Assembly: GCF_947251645.1 (NCBI RefSeq)
Contig: NZ_OX366364.1
Coordinates: 496,001 to 560,000, forward strand
Length of the DNA stretch: 64,000 nucleotides
From: Wolbachia endosymbiont (group A) of Bibio marci
GTDB lineage: Bacteria > Pseudomonadota > Alphaproteobacteria > Rickettsiales > Anaplasmataceae
Direction: 5' to 3'
In this document: in pieces, positions 39,867-50,212 of the stretch
Layout: every line of letters starts with the position of its first letter
Position numbering within the stretch: position 1 is the stretch's first letter
Notes under the pieces: generated by a model
What the model saw: the letters and a program-made list of their open reading frames with translations, nothing else
Databases searched by the model: none
What the model was told of the DNA's origin: nothing
Program-made: the position numbers and the translations under genes

Positions 39867-40838
39867 TTAGATAGAAACAGACTGAGGACTATATTCCTCA
39901 GTAAAGACTCTATCGTCTCTGACCAAAGAGTTAGCAAGAATAAGCAGTTTTCTCATGGCAGCAGTGGAAGCAATTTTATATGGCTTTTTATATTGATTAT
40001 ATAATCTAGTAAAGAAAGGGTTGATATAAGAATTAACTTTTTGTGCACTGAGAATACACATGTGTAAAACCGTTCTAACTTGTGATCTACCGCCCTGAAT
40101 ACATCTCTTTCCTTTACTGAAACCACTGTCTCGATTAAAAGGTGCAAGTCCTGCAAGGCTAGATATTTGCTTTTCTTGAAGGGTTCCAAATTCGGGCAAA
40201 TAGCAAATCAAAGTAATGGCTGTGATTTTACTTACACCTGGTATGCTAGTTATTGATATATATTTTCTTTTAAGCTCTTGGTTTTGATCGATAAATGTAA
40301 TCATTTCATCTTCTAAAGTTTTAATTTGATTACGTAAAATCGCGAGAAGCTCCTCTATTTGTTTGATTATAGATGTATCAGTTACCTGTTGGATTTGGGT
40401 TTTTTGTATTTTTGCTATTTCTACAAGTTGGTTTCTACGAGATAATTTTTGTTTCAAGCAATCAATATTACCATTATCAACTGTTAAAGGAGTAACACGC
40501 ATATCTGTATTATTGATATAACGTGAAATGATACTGCAGTCTATTTTATCAGTTTTTGTAGTAATACCAAGGCTTTTAGCATAGTCTCTAACCCATCTAG
40601 GTTGAATGACGTACACCTCAAAACCATTGCTTAGTAAAGTATAGGCACATAATTTTTCGTATCCACCAGTTGCCTCAAGACCAACTTTGGTTACATTATG
40701 CAAACGTAAAAAGTCCAGCATTTCATCAATGGATTGTACATTGTTTTCAAATATTTTATAATGCTCAAGTGGGTGAATGTGGATATCTAATTTACTTTTG
40801 CTAACATCAATGCCAGCAATAATATTTGATGAATTCAT
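39867..40838 (-). CDS. IS110-family transposase, copy 1
   Basis: 323 residues. N-terminal RuvC-like DEDD part: Asp11 (IIAGIDVSKSKLDIH), Glu55 (VGLEATGGYE), Asp97 and Asp100 (TKTDKIDCS). C-terminal Tnp domain with SIPGVSKITAITL and a serine in NRDSGFSKGKRCIQGGRSQ. It differs from the other copy only at residue 217 (Phe here, Leu there). IS110 enzymes use a bridge RNA to choose sites. Confidence 0.95.
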   Translation of the reverse strand: MNSSNIIAGIDVSKSKLDIHIHPLEHYKIFENNVQSIDEMLDFLRLHNVTKVGLEATGGYEKLCAYTLLSNGFEVYVIQPRWVRDYAKSLGITTKTDKIDCSIISRYINNTDMRVTPLTVDNGNIDCLKQKLSRRNQLVEIAKIQKTQIQQVTDTSIIKQIEELLAILRNQIKTLEDEMITFIDQNQELKRKYISITSIPGVSKITAITLICYLPEFGTLQEKQISSLAGLAPFNRDSGFSKGKRCIQGGRSQVRTVLHMCILSAQKVNSYINPFFTRLYNQYKKPYKIASTAAMRKLLILANSLVRDDRVFTEEYSPQSVSI

Positions 40839-40933
40839 AATTCCTCCATAATAATAACATATACTGCATTTTCCAGTCTTATATACGAGCCTAAAAGCTC
40901 AATCAGTTGTTCGGAACTTTCAGTATAAATTTA

Positions 40934-40997
40934 AGAGAAGAGAACCTTGCTTTCCAACGGTCCCTATGACCAAGAAAGGAAACGGTTCCTCTTCTCT
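40934..40997 (-). ncRNA. Candidate IS110 bridge RNA stem, copy 1
   Basis: Just upstream of the transposase start, arms AGAGAAGAGGAACC and GGTTCTCTTCTCT pair (one bulged base) around an internally paired loop. IS110 leaders encode bridge RNAs that recognise target and donor; this is the likely place. Identical in the other copy. Confidence 0.45.
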
Positions 40998-41081
40998 ATA
41001 CATCTTTATATTACTGCTTTGTCACACTTATAAAGACTTAATTTCAACATATAAGAAAGGAATAGCGTAATCCCACTTTCT

Positions 41082-41238
41082 AAGAGCCTGTCTTCAAACT
41101 CAAAAATGAGCTAATTTGTGAAGCATAATAGTGATCATATTAAAGAAGATATTGTTTTTTGAAGTAAGAGGAGAATGCTCATAATCTTTGCTCATGCGCC
41201 TAAAATTGGAGAGCCAAGCAAACGTTCTTTCAACGTTT
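41082..41238 (-). pseudogene. C-terminal fragment of another IS5-group transposase
   Basis: Reverse-strand residues [20 protein letters not shown] are the conserved end (with the DDE glutamate) of an IS5/IS1031-type transposase different from the one at 39397. The fragment is bounded by the MITE at 41239 on one side and ends near 'gagcctgtcttcaaactc', probably its IS terminus. Confidence 0.65.
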
Positions 41239-41478
41239 GGGAGTGTTAAATAAACCATACGCGTCAAGTTAAGGGAAAGTAGCATAAGGAAAAAGAAAAG
41301 TGGTAAAAATTATTTTAGATATTAAGCAATAAAGATAGTAATTTATAGACTCTTCTAAAAGAATTATCTTATTTTAGATCAAAATTTCCAAAAAAATAAA
41401 TGTAACAAACAAGTTTAAATGGTGCTATATTGGGCGATATTTCCTTAACTTGACGCATATGGTTTATTTAACACTCCC
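41239..41478. mobile_element. MITE-like element with 36-bp terminal inverted repeats
   Basis: Left arm 41239-41274 and right arm 41443-41478 are reverse complements with one mismatch; they include gcgtcaagttaagg. The inside (about 170 bases) encodes nothing. A shorter relative lies at 60535-60704, sharing the inner 'tttgttacatttatttttt'. Confidence 0.7.
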
Positions 41479-41556
41479 TTTTTGCCAGGAGAAACATATA
41501 ATTGAAGTAATTCAGGTTTGCAAGATGTGTTTGTAGTAAGGGCTGCAATTATAGCT

Positions 41557-43473
41557 TCAACAGTAAGCAATGTTGCTTTTAATTACCTCAACATTTTCTC
41601 TTGGCAATTCTTTAATGAATCGAGAAGTGCGCATTGGTTGCCACTGATTATTAATTTCTCTCCTATCTGCACATGAAATGATTAACTTTTCCTTTGCCCT
41701 GGTTATGCCAACATATGCAAGTCTCCTTTCTTCTTCTAAAGCTTTACCACTTTTATCATCAAAAGATCTTTGATGAGGAAATAATCCCTCTTCCCAACCA
41801 GGTAGAAACACGCACGGGAATTCAAGTCCTTTGGCTGCATGAAGAGTCATAACATATACAGTGTCATCGTTATTCATATTATCCACTTCCATCACCAAAC
41901 TTATGTGCTCCAAGAAAGTTGTGGCATTATCGAAATTCTTTAAAGATGAGATGAGCTCCTTGACATTTTCTATTCGTGCTAAGCCTGTTACCTCCTCATT
42001 TTCAAGCATTTCAATATACCCTGATTGGTTTGCTACGATTTTAATGAATTCATGCAGTGGTTTTACGCTTACTATTTCTTCCCAAGCTTTAATTTTATTT
42101 AAAAAATCGTTGAGTGAGAGTTTAATTCTTTCGGTTACTTGATTACTATTAACTAATATTTTTGCTGCCTCAAAAAAAGAAATTTTGTTATCCTGAGCAG
42201 TCGTGTATATTTTCTTTAGAGTTGTAGCTCCTATGCTTCTTTTTGGCCGATTTACGATCCTTTCGAAAGCTAAGTCATCGTTATTGTTTGTAACAAGCCT
42301 TAAATATGCAATTATATCCCTGACTTCCTGACGTTCGTAGAATTTTACGCCACTTATAATCTTGTAGGGAATTGAATATTTTATAAAATACTCTTCGAGA
42401 ACTCTAGTTTGAAAAGTGGCCCTTACCAGCACTGCAATGTCACTAAATCTGTATTTATTGAGCTTTAATATCTGTTCGCTTATGAACCTTGCTTCAGCTT
42501 TTCCGTCCCATAATTTTATTAGATTTACCTTTTCCCCTTCAATGTTTGTTGTCCACAATTTTTTTTCTAAGCGAGTCTTATTGTGATTGATAACATATGA
42601 CGCAGTTGCAAGTATGTGGGGTGTTGATCTATAATTACACTCTAACTTGAAGGTTTTTGCATTTTTAAAATCATCTGAGAACTTCAAAATATTTTCAACT
42701 TCTGCACCACGCCAACTATATATCGACTGGTCATCATCTCCTACACAGCAAATATTTGAGTGCTCTTTTGCAAGGTATTTTAGCCAAAGATATTGTATCG
42801 CATTTGTATCTTGATATTCATCTACCATGACATATTTAAACTTGTTTTGGTAGTAGGACAGAACTTCGGTCTTTTGATTAAAGAGTTGTATGTTATATAG
42901 CAATAAGTCACCAAAATCGACAGAGTTAAGGAATCTCAACCTTTCCTGATATTGGTGATAGACTTTGAGTGCAATCACGTACACTGGCCTAAATGATTGA
43001 ATATCTTCCACTTCAGATGGCAACAAACACTTCTCTTTCCATTGCTGAATAATATTCATAATGGTCTTACATTTTTCTGATAGGTAATCAGGGTTTATTT
43101 CATTAATAATATTTTTTATTACCTGTAATTGATCATCCACACCAATGATTGTAAAATTGGGGTTTAAGCCCACAATTTCTGCGTGCAGGCGCAAAATTTT
43201 TGCTGCAATTGCATGGAAAGTGCCAAGCCATGGTATGTTTGTGCCTGTTAGCTCAAGTACCCTTGATACCATCTCATTTGCTGCTTTATTTGTAAATGTA
43301 ACTGCTAATATTTCATCAGAATAAGCGTGACCGTTTCTAATTATGTGTGCTATTCTTGAAGTAATCGTTCTTGTTTTTCCGGTTCCGGCTCCTGCCAATA
43401 TCAAAACTGGTCCATCTATGTTAGTTACAGCTGATTGTTGTTCTGGATTTAGCAGTGAGAGATAATCGTTCAT
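41557..43473 (-). CDS. uvrD: UvrD/PcrA-type DNA helicase
   Basis: 638 residues. Walker A GAGTGKT (28-34), DEYQDTNAIQYLWLK (motif II), GDDDQSIYSWRGA (III), LECNYRST (IV), and VMTLHAAKGLEFPCVFLPGW (V) plus EERRLAYVGITRAKEKL (VI) are all present: a superfamily I 3'-5' helicase for excision and mismatch repair. ATG at 43473; the end (IKSNIAYC) is shorter than in E. coli. Confidence 0.93.
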   Translation of the reverse strand: MNDYLSLLNPEQQSAVTNIDGPVLILAGAGTGKTRTITSRIAHIIRNGHAYSDEILAVTFTNKAANEMVSRVLELTGTNIPWLGTFHAIAAKILRLHAEIVGLNPNFTIIGVDDQLQVIKNIINEINPDYLSEKCKTIMNIIQQWKEKCLLPSEVEDIQSFRPVYVIALKVYHQYQERLRFLNSVDFGDLLLYNIQLFNQKTEVLSYYQNKFKYVMVDEYQDTNAIQYLWLKYLAKEHSNICCVGDDDQSIYSWRGAEVENILKFSDDFKNAKTFKLECNYRSTPHILATASYVINHNKTRLEKKLWTTNIEGEKVNLIKLWDGKAEARFISEQILKLNKYRFSDIAVLVRATFQTRVLEEYFIKYSIPYKIISGVKFYERQEVRDIIAYLRLVTNNNDDLAFERIVNRPKRSIGATTLKKIYTTAQDNKISFFEAAKILVNSNQVTERIKLSLNDFLNKIKAWEEIVSVKPLHEFIKIVANQSGYIEMLENEEVTGLARIENVKELISSLKNFDNATTFLEHISLVMEVDNMNNDDTVYVMTLHAAKGLEFPCVFLPGWEEGLFPHQRSFDDKSGKALEEERRLAYVGITRAKEKLIISCADRREINNQWQPMRTSRFIKELPRENVEVIKSNIAYC

Positions 43474-43865
43474 CGTAGCCCTATAGATTATAACTTCGTA
43501 AAGTTAAACCTATGATCGAAATATTGTAAAGGTTTTATTGAATAGAACAGTTAAAGAATGCTTCACTCAAGTACTACATATTTAAACGTAGGTTTTACAT
43601 CTATTTTGTTTTAGTAGTTTCAGGTGTATGTCGAGTAACAACAACTTGATTTGAGGTATTGGCACCAGAACTTCTGCTTGTTGGGTGAATAGGTGGAGTT
43701 TGGAATGGCTTATATGTACGCCTTCATTTCTATTTCTTCAGCTTTATAATAATTTAAAATGGAGCTGGAGCTTTGTAGTACAATGTTTTCAAACGTTTAA
43801 TATAATATTGACTTTACAGCAATAATTACTTTAAATTAGTAACTATTGTTGCAGTTAAAGTATCG
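43474..43865. other. Intergenic region upstream of nuoJ, with a possible coding remnant
   Basis: On the reverse strand about 43605-43710 reads KPFQTPPIHPTSRSSGANTS then TRHHTPE-like text to a TAG, without a start; it may be the tail of a lost gene. The rest is AT-rich and should hold promoters for uvrD and nuoJ. Confidence 0.35.
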
Positions 43866-44453
43866 ATGCCTTTTTTCTTTTATTTTTTTGCAATTCTTAG
43901 CATTTTATCTGCTGTTTGTGTAATTAGTGTAAGAAATCCTGTGCATGCAGTATTATTTTTAATTTTCACCTTCGTTAATTCTGCAGTTCTTTTTATTCTC
44001 CTTGGAGCTGAATTCATCGCTATGATGGTATTGATAGTATACATCGGTGCGGTTGCAGTGTTATTCCTCTTTGTAGTTATGATGCTCGATATTGACTACA
44101 TAAGACTGCGTCAGGGTTTTGCAAAGCATTTCACTCTTGGTGCTATATTATGTGTTGTGTTTTTTCTGATTATCAGCTTTGTAATCCGCAGCTCAGCACC
44201 GAATATAAGCAATGTTATAAACTATAATACCAATAACGTGAAAGCTATTGGTAATTTGCTGTATACCGACTACATGTACGCTTTTCATCTTTCTGGTATT
44301 CTGCTGCTTGTGGCAATTGTCGGTGCAATTGCTCTTACTTTACAAGACAAGAAAAAAGGAGTTAAAAAACAGAATGTATTAAAGCAATTGACACAATCTT
44401 CATCTGTAAAATTGGTTAAGGCTAAATTTGGAAAAGGAGTGGAATGGAAATAG
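43866..44453 (+). CDS. nuoJ: NADH-quinone oxidoreductase subunit J
   Basis: 195 residues with five membrane helices. The family segment [20 protein letters not shown] followed by [20 protein letters not shown] is clear; it forms part of the proton-pumping arm of complex I. ATG at 43866. The 3' end overlaps nuoK by 10 bases, so the two are translationally coupled. First gene of a nuoJKLMN run. Confidence 0.95.
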   Translation: MPFFFYFFAILSILSAVCVISVRNPVHAVLFLIFTFVNSAVLFILLGAEFIAMMVLIVYIGAVAVLFLFVVMMLDIDYIRLRQGFAKHFTLGAILCVVFFLIISFVIRSSAPNISNVINYNTNNVKAIGNLLYTDYMYAFHLSGILLLVAIVGAIALTLQDKKKGVKKQNVLKQLTQSSSVKLVKAKFGKGVEWK

Positions 44454-44752
44454 GATTAAATCATTTTCTGATAGTTGCTGCTATTTTGTTCACTATTGGA
44501 GTATGCGGTATTGTCATCAACCGTAAGAGCATAATCAACATACTGTTGTCAATAGAAATATTATTGCTGGCGATTAACATCAATCTAGTTGCTTTTTCTG
44601 CCTTTATGAATGATATAGTTGGGCAAATTTTTGTGATGTTTGTGTTGACTGTTGCGGCAGCAGAGTCAGGAGTTGGGCTTGCAATATTGGTTGTATATTA
44701 TAGAAGCCGTGGCAATATAGATGTTGAACAAGCGAACTTAATGAAAGAATGA
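44444..44752 (+). CDS. nuoK: NADH-quinone oxidoreductase subunit K
   Basis: 102 residues, three membrane helices, with the conserved membrane glutamates in [19 protein letters not shown] and [17 protein letters not shown], which take part in proton transfer. Overlaps nuoJ, and nuoL begins 4 bases later. Confidence 0.95.
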   Translation: MEIGLNHFLIVAAILFTIGVCGIVINRKSIINILLSIEILLLAININLVAFSAFMNDIVGQIFVMFVLTVAAAESGVGLAILVVYYRSRGNIDVEQANLMKE

Positions 44753-44756
44753 AAGT

Positions 44757-46601
44757 ATGACGTATATACTGAAATTAATAGTATTTTTGCCACTCTTTGG
44801 TTCGCTGTTTGCAGCACTTTTTAGAAAAAGTCAGTTAGTTACAACGGCAGGGATTGGAATATCTGCAGTTTTATCTTGGTATGTTTTTCTTACCTTCTCT
44901 GAAAATTGTCATTTAGTTTTATTTCCTTTGTTTTCATTAAGTGTATTAAAAGTAAATTGGGCAATTAGTGTAGATGCTCTCTCATCCTTAATGCTTATTG
45001 TTATTACCACCGTTTCACTAGTAGTCCACCTCTATTCTATCGGTTATATGGAGCATGGTAAAGGGAAGTCGAGGTTTTTTTCTTACCTATCGCTGTTCAC
45101 ATTTTGCATGATTGTGCTGGTTGTAAGCGATAATTTCGTGCAGCTTTTCTTTGGCTGGGAAGGAGTTGGCCTGTGTTCTTATTTACTCATAGGATTTTGG
45201 TTCCAAAAATATTCTGCAAATAATGCAGCAATTAAAGCATTTGTTGTAAATAGGGTAGGAGACTTTGCACTATTAATTGGAATCTTTCTTATTTATTATA
45301 CATTTCACTCTTTGAAATTTACTGAAGTTTTTGACACAGCTGATCTTCTTGGCGCGCAGAACATTAGGGCATTCTGCTGTGAATTCAAAGTAATTCATAT
45401 AATATGCATATTACTTTTTATTGGCTGTATGGGTAAATCTGCACAGCTTGGTTTACATGTTTGGTTGCCAGATGCAATGGAAGGGCCAACCCCTGTTTCT
45501 GCACTCATTCACGCAGCAACGATGGTAACAGCCGGTATATTTTTAATAGCAAAATGTTCTCCATTGTTTGAGTTGTCAAATGTGGCACGAGAATTAATAG
45601 TTATTGTTGGTGCACTTACTGCTTTTTTTGCAGCCACCGTTGCGATTACTCAGAACGATATAAAGAAAATAATTGCTTATTCAACCTGCAGTCAACTTGG
45701 TTATATGTTCATGGCATGTGGGCTTTCTGCTTACAATGTTGCTATTTTTCATTTAATGACACACGCTTTTTTTAAAGCTTTACTATTTCTTGGTGCTGGC
45801 AATGTGATTCATGCAATGCATCATGAGCAAAATATTCAGAAAATGGGAAATTGCTGGAAGAAAATCCCTTGCACTTACACTCTCATGTGGATTGGGTCTC
45901 TTGCACTTTCTGGAATATTTCCATTTGCAGGTTTTTACTCAAAAGACTTGATAATTGAACATGCTTATAGCACGGATAGCTTTGCTTTTGTAATAAGCTT
46001 AGTTGTTGCATTCTTCACAGCGTTTTACTCTTGGAGGTTATTGCTTCTTGTGTTCCATAGCCAAAAACAAAGTAAAATTAATATACATGAGGCACCAAAG
46101 ATTATGCTTATACCATTACTGATACTTGCTTTTGGTTCGGTATTTTCTGGAGTGTGGGGAGCAAATATTTTGAACATAACTAGTAATGCGTTTTGGAAAT
46201 CAAGTTTAGTAGTTATTGATGAGCATGGAGTTCATAATTTCTTTATAAAATTACTACCGACCTTAGCGAGCCTAAGTGGAATAGCACTTGCATATCTGAT
46301 TTACCACTATCAAAAATTTAAGCAAATTAAGAGTAAATTTTTACTTAAATTTTTGCAGGATAAATGGTACTTTGATGAGGTATATGATTTTGTTGTAATT
46401 GTACCGATAAGGCTTATATCTAGGCTTCTATGGAAGTTTGATGTTAGGGCTATTGATTCATTTGGACCAGGTGGTGTTGTAAGGTTGGTTAATGAATGTT
46501 CAAAAAGTTCTATAAAGTTACAAACTGGTTATATATTTGATTATGCGCTTATTATGTTTGTTACTCTAATAATCGGTGCTTTGTATATTATTTGGAATTA
46601 A
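44757..46601 (+). CDS. nuoL: NADH-quinone oxidoreductase subunit L
   Basis: 614 residues with many membrane helices, antiporter-type core: FFGWEGVGLCSYLLIGFW (conserved Glu), MEGPTPVSALIHAATMVTAG, and STCSQLGYMFMACGLSAYNV. The C-terminal lateral helix region is present. Distal proton pump of complex I. Confidence 0.96.
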   Translation: MTYILKLIVFLPLFGSLFAALFRKSQLVTTAGIGISAVLSWYVFLTFSENCHLVLFPLFSLSVLKVNWAISVDALSSLMLIVITTVSLVVHLYSIGYMEHGKGKSRFFSYLSLFTFCMIVLVVSDNFVQLFFGWEGVGLCSYLLIGFWFQKYSANNAAIKAFVVNRVGDFALLIGIFLIYYTFHSLKFTEVFDTADLLGAQNIRAFCCEFKVIHIICILLFIGCMGKSAQLGLHVWLPDAMEGPTPVSALIHAATMVTAGIFLIAKCSPLFELSNVARELIVIVGALTAFFAATVAITQNDIKKIIAYSTCSQLGYMFMACGLSAYNVAIFHLMTHAFFKALLFLGAGNVIHAMHHEQNIQKMGNCWKKIPCTYTLMWIGSLALSGIFPFAGFYSKDLIIEHAYSTDSFAFVISLVVAFFTAFYSWRLLLLVFHSQKQSKINIHEAPKIMLIPLLILAFGSVFSGVWGANILNITSNAFWKSSLVVIDEHGVHNFFIKLLPTLASLSGIALAYLIYHYQKFKQIKSKFLLKFLQDKWYFDEVYDFVVIVPIRLISRLLWKFDVRAIDSFGPGGVVRLVNECSKSSIKLQTGYIFDYALIMFVTLIIGALYIIWN

Positions 46602-46608
46602 ATAAAAA

Positions 46609-48051
46609 GTGTTGTTACTTAGTATATTCTTGCTTCCACTGATAGGAGCGTTAATTTTATCTTTAATCAAGATTAATCATAAATCTATATATCTAAAATT
46701 TATCTCTCTATTTTTTGCCGTACTTCCATTTTTGCTTAGTGTTGTAACTCTTGTAGAGTTTGATTATAACAATACAGACTTTCAGTTTGTCAGCTATCCA
46801 ATTAGAAATGTTGGAATAGGGGTAGATGGCATATCGTTGCTTTTCCTTCTGCTGACAACTTTCTTGTTTGTTATTTGTATGCTCTACAATTGCAAAATGA
46901 GTTATACGACCCTCAAGCCATATATGGCATTGTTTCTGCTGCTTGAGAGTTTTGTAGTCGGTTTCTTTATTTCACTGAATGCTATAAGCTTTTATGTATT
47001 TTTTGAAGCTGTTTTAATACCAATGTTCTTTATTATTGGCGTTTGGGGAGGGAAACAAAGAGTGTATGCAACATTTAAATTGTTTCTTTATACACTAACT
47101 GGCTCGTTATTATTTCTACTTGGGTTGGTGTACATCTATAGTATTTTTGGGACGTTTAGTATACAAAAATTAGCCACATTAACGCCGGGTCTTGATCTTA
47201 AAGTGCAGTTGTTACTATGGATTGCATTTTTTATTTCTTTTGCAATAAAAGTTCCAATGTTTCCGTTTCACACTTGGCTTCCTGATGCGCATGTGCAATC
47301 ACCAACTTCTGGATCTGTGATTTTAGCTGGCTTGCTTATTAAAATGGGGGGATATGGATTTTTAAGGTTTTCTATTCCAATGCTTCCTCAGGCAAGTTTG
47401 TATTTTTCAAATTTCGTTGTTGTGCTGAGCATTATTGCAGTAATATACGCTTCGCTAGTTGCGTTTGCTCAAGATGATATAAAGAAGTTAATAGCTTATT
47501 CTTCAATAGCACATATGGGGATCGTTACTGCTGGCCTCTTTTCATTTTGTGAGGAAGGAGTACTCGGCGCTATATTTCAAATGATTAGTCATGGCCTTAT
47601 TTCTGCTGCTTTATTTTTATGTGTTGGAATGCTATATACTCGAACTGGAATTTTGGAGATTGCAAAATATTTTGGCATAGTAAACACAATGCCAAAATTT
47701 GGTTTTATGTTCATTTTATTTTCAATGGCTTCAATAGGGCTACCTGGAACATCTGGATTCATAGGTGAGTTTTTGGCTATGGTTGGAATGTTTAAGAGCA
47801 TAGGGTTTTTTACAGGATTTATCGCACTTGGCACTATTTTAAGCGCAGTTTATATGCTGAATTTATGTAAGCAAATAATATGGGGGGTTAGCTATTCTAA
47901 ATTATTAAATAACCGCTTGGATAGCATAGAATTTTCTGTCTTAATTCTGCTTGCAGTGTTTGTTATTTTGCTTGGATTCTACCCAACCCTTGCACTGAAT
48001 TATTTGAAGCCATGTATGGCAAATTTGTTAGTCAAATATAATGCGCTATGA
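46609..48051 (+). CDS. nuoM: NADH-quinone oxidoreductase subunit M
   Basis: 480 residues, starting with GTG at 46609. Antiporter core: FFEAVLIPMFFIIGVWGG (Glu), FHTWLPDAHVQSPTSGSVIL with lysine just downstream, and IAYSSIAHMGIVTAGLFSF. The stop overlaps nuoN by 4 bases. Confidence 0.95.
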   Translation: MLLLSIFLLPLIGALILSLIKINHKSIYLKFISLFFAVLPFLLSVVTLVEFDYNNTDFQFVSYPIRNVGIGVDGISLLFLLLTTFLFVICMLYNCKMSYTTLKPYMALFLLLESFVVGFFISLNAISFYVFFEAVLIPMFFIIGVWGGKQRVYATFKLFLYTLTGSLLFLLGLVYIYSIFGTFSIQKLATLTPGLDLKVQLLLWIAFFISFAIKVPMFPFHTWLPDAHVQSPTSGSVILAGLLIKMGGYGFLRFSIPMLPQASLYFSNFVVVLSIIAVIYASLVAFAQDDIKKLIAYSSIAHMGIVTAGLFSFCEEGVLGAIFQMISHGLISAALFLCVGMLYTRTGILEIAKYFGIVNTMPKFGFMFILFSMASIGLPGTSGFIGEFLAMVGMFKSIGFFTGFIALGTILSAVYMLNLCKQIIWGVSYSKLLNNRLDSIEFSVLILLAVFVILLGFYPTLALNYLKPCMANLLVKYNAL

Positions 48052-49412
48052 ATTATATACAGATATTGCCGGAAACGTTCTCTATTATCTCCTCGTTAGT
48101 GTTGCTACTGCTTGGAATTATATTTAACCGCCGAACTATCAACTTATTAGCACTTGGCTGCACAGTGATAACTTTGATTATTTTAATTATTTCAGCAGAA
48201 AACAATGAAATTTTTCTCTTTAATTCGTTGTTAAAACTCAATTTATACATCAGGTCAGCCCAAGGGTTAATTCTCAGCACAGGAATTTTAATACTTTTGA
48301 TGCTGAATTTATCAAAATATGACTATAAATATGAATTTTCAATACTGATTCTTTTTGCGCTATTTGGCATGATAACTTTAGTTTCAGCAAATAGTCTGAT
48401 TTCTTTTTACTTAGCTTTTGAGTTGATGAGTATATCTTTATATGTTCTTGCGAGCTTTAATAAAGATTCAGCTTATTCATGTGAAGCAGGAGTGAAATAT
48501 TTTACACTTAGTGCATTATCTTCCTGCATTATGCTGTATGGTATGTCATTGCTTTATGGATATACAGGACAAGTCAATTTTTCTGAGTTAAGTTCATTCT
48601 TGCAAAACCATCAGATAACTTATGGAATAGTTTTTGGGTTAGTCTTTGTCCTAATTGGTTTGTGTTTCAAGCTTGCTATTGCTCCTTTTCATATGTGGGC
48701 TCCAGATGTCTATCAAGGTGCACCTACCATAGTAACTGCGTTTTTTTCTACAGCTCCAAAAGCTGCACTTGTAACATTTTTAATTCGATTGATGAATGAA
48801 GAGTTAGTAAATGTAAAAAGTTATGTTCAGCCTATTTTCTTATACGTTTCAGCATTGTCTGTGCTTATCTCAGCTTTTGGGGCCTTGCGTCAGCAAAACT
48901 TAAAAAGGCTGCTTGCTTACAGTTCAATTGGTCACATTGGTTTTATATTTGCTTCACTTTCTATTTTTACACAAGCAGGAACAGATAGTGCCTTAATGTA
49001 TCTGGTGATATATATCATCACAAGCATAGGGCTATTCTCATATCTCATACAAATTGACGATGACGATTGTGATATTGCAAATTTATCTGGTATAGGGAAG
49101 AAACGCCCAATTGTAGCATTTCATCTTTCTGTGCTGTTACTCTCGATGTCGGGAATACCTCCACTTGCAGGTTTTATCGCTAAATTTTTTATATTCAAAA
49201 GTTTAATAAATTCTGGCTTTATCAGCCTGTCCTTGATCCTTGTAATGGCAAGTGTTGTATCGTGTTACTATTATCTAAATATCATAAAAGCTATGTATTT
49301 TGATAAAGCTAGTGGTAATAAGGTTGCTTATTCTAAGGGTCTATTCATTATCACTTCAGTGGCTTCACTGATCAACCTCGTTCTTTTCTTGTACGTTTTA
49401 CTCACTCATTGA
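48048..49412 (+). CDS. nuoN: NADH-quinone oxidoreductase subunit N
   Basis: 454 residues, multi-helix membrane protein of the same antiporter family: FELMSISLYVLASFN, FHMWAPDVYQGAPTIVTAFF, and LLAYSSIGHIGFIFASL. ATG overlaps nuoM stop. The operon continues into birA after 17 bases. Confidence 0.95.
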   Translation: MNYIQILPETFSIISSLVLLLLGIIFNRRTINLLALGCTVITLIILIISAENNEIFLFNSLLKLNLYIRSAQGLILSTGILILLMLNLSKYDYKYEFSILILFALFGMITLVSANSLISFYLAFELMSISLYVLASFNKDSAYSCEAGVKYFTLSALSSCIMLYGMSLLYGYTGQVNFSELSSFLQNHQITYGIVFGLVFVLIGLCFKLAIAPFHMWAPDVYQGAPTIVTAFFSTAPKAALVTFLIRLMNEELVNVKSYVQPIFLYVSALSVLISAFGALRQQNLKRLLAYSSIGHIGFIFASLSIFTQAGTDSALMYLVIYIITSIGLFSYLIQIDDDDCDIANLSGIGKKRPIVAFHLSVLLLSMSGIPPLAGFIAKFFIFKSLINSGFISLSLILVMASVVSCYYYLNIIKAMYFDKASGNKVAYSKGLFIITSVASLINLVLFLYVLLTH

Positions 49413-49429
49413 ACTAAAGGGCTGACAAA

Positions 49430-50212
49430 GTGATCCCTGAGGGTTTTCATATTCATCATTACAAAGAAGTTTCAAGCACTAATAAAGAAGCGCTGGATTT
49501 AATTGGGAGAGGAATATCAAATGAAACTATTATTATTGCCGATAAACAAACAGAGGGTAGAGGGCGCACTGGAAAAAGCTGGATTTCTCCCGAGGGTAAT
49601 TTTTATGTAAGTTTAACCATAGACCTCTTGCATAATCATTCTGGCGTCATTCCAATGCTGGATTCCAGCGTCACGCGCTGGAATGACAAAGAAAATTTAA
49701 GCAAATTAACAGAACTGACTTTTGTGACTGCTCTTGCTGTCAGGAATACGTTATTGTCATTTATAAGTGACAGTAACGTTCAATATAAATGGCCAAATGA
49801 CATTCTAATCGATGGCAAGAAAATAAGCGGAATATTGCTTGAAAAAAGATCCAATTCGAATTGGCTCATTATAGGAATCGGAATTAATGTCAATCATGCA
49901 CCACTTCCAGGAACAATGTGCATTAGCAATTACGGTGAATCTGTGTCTAATACAGACCTGTTAAAAGAATTAATAATAAACTTTAATAAGCTAAGAAAGC
50001 AATGGCTATTTGATGGGTTTTATGCTATAAGAAAAATGTGGCTTACAAGAGCATTCAAGATGAACGAGCAAATCAGTGTAAAGTTAGCTGACAAATTGTA
50101 TGAAGGAATTTTTGCTGATATAGATAAAAGTGGTAAATTGGTGTTGCAGCAAAAGGATGGAAGCTTAATTTATTTTGATGCAGGTGAGTTATTTATTGAT
50201 AATGCATTATGA
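49430..50212 (+). CDS. birA: Biotin-[acetyl-CoA-carboxylase] ligase with an in-frame palindromic insert
   Basis: 260 residues, GTG start. It lacks the N-terminal DNA-binding domain of E. coli BirA, as in group I ligases. The biotinyl-AMP site GRGRTGKSWISPEGNFYVSL and KWPNDILIDGKKISGILLE are intact. Between them SGVIPMLDSSVTRWND is encoded by a 42-base palindromic repeat (49646-49687) inserted in frame; family members do not have it. It attaches biotin to carboxylase carriers. Confidence 0.9.
   Translation: MIPEGFHIHHYKEVSSTNKEALDLIGRGISNETIIIADKQTEGRGRTGKSWISPEGNFYVSLTIDLLHNHSGVIPMLDSSVTRWNDKENLSKLTELTFVTALAVRNTLLSFISDSNVQYKWPNDILIDGKKISGILLEKRSNSNWLIIGIGINVNHAPLPGTMCISNYGESVSNTDLLKELIINFNKLRKQWLFDGFYAIRKMWLTRAFKMNEQISVKLADKLYEGIFADIDKSGKLVLQQKDGSLIYFDAGELFIDNAL
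49646..49687. repeat. Palindromic element inside birA
   Basis: gtcattcca at the left end pairs with tggaatgac at the right end, and the centre ('ctggattccagcgtcacgcg') is the same motif seen between genes at 28450, 29710, 30240, 57875 and 60490. Confidence 0.75.

Larger units (their letters stand above)
39685..41061 (-). mobile_element. IS110-family insertion sequence, copy 1
   Basis: 1377 bases, the same length as the inverted copy at 61928-63304. Ends were set where the two copies stop matching (agcagttgtg at the left, aagaaagga at the right). It contains one DEDD transposase, a strong hairpin in the 5' leader, and an inverted repeat after the gene. Confidence 0.85.
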
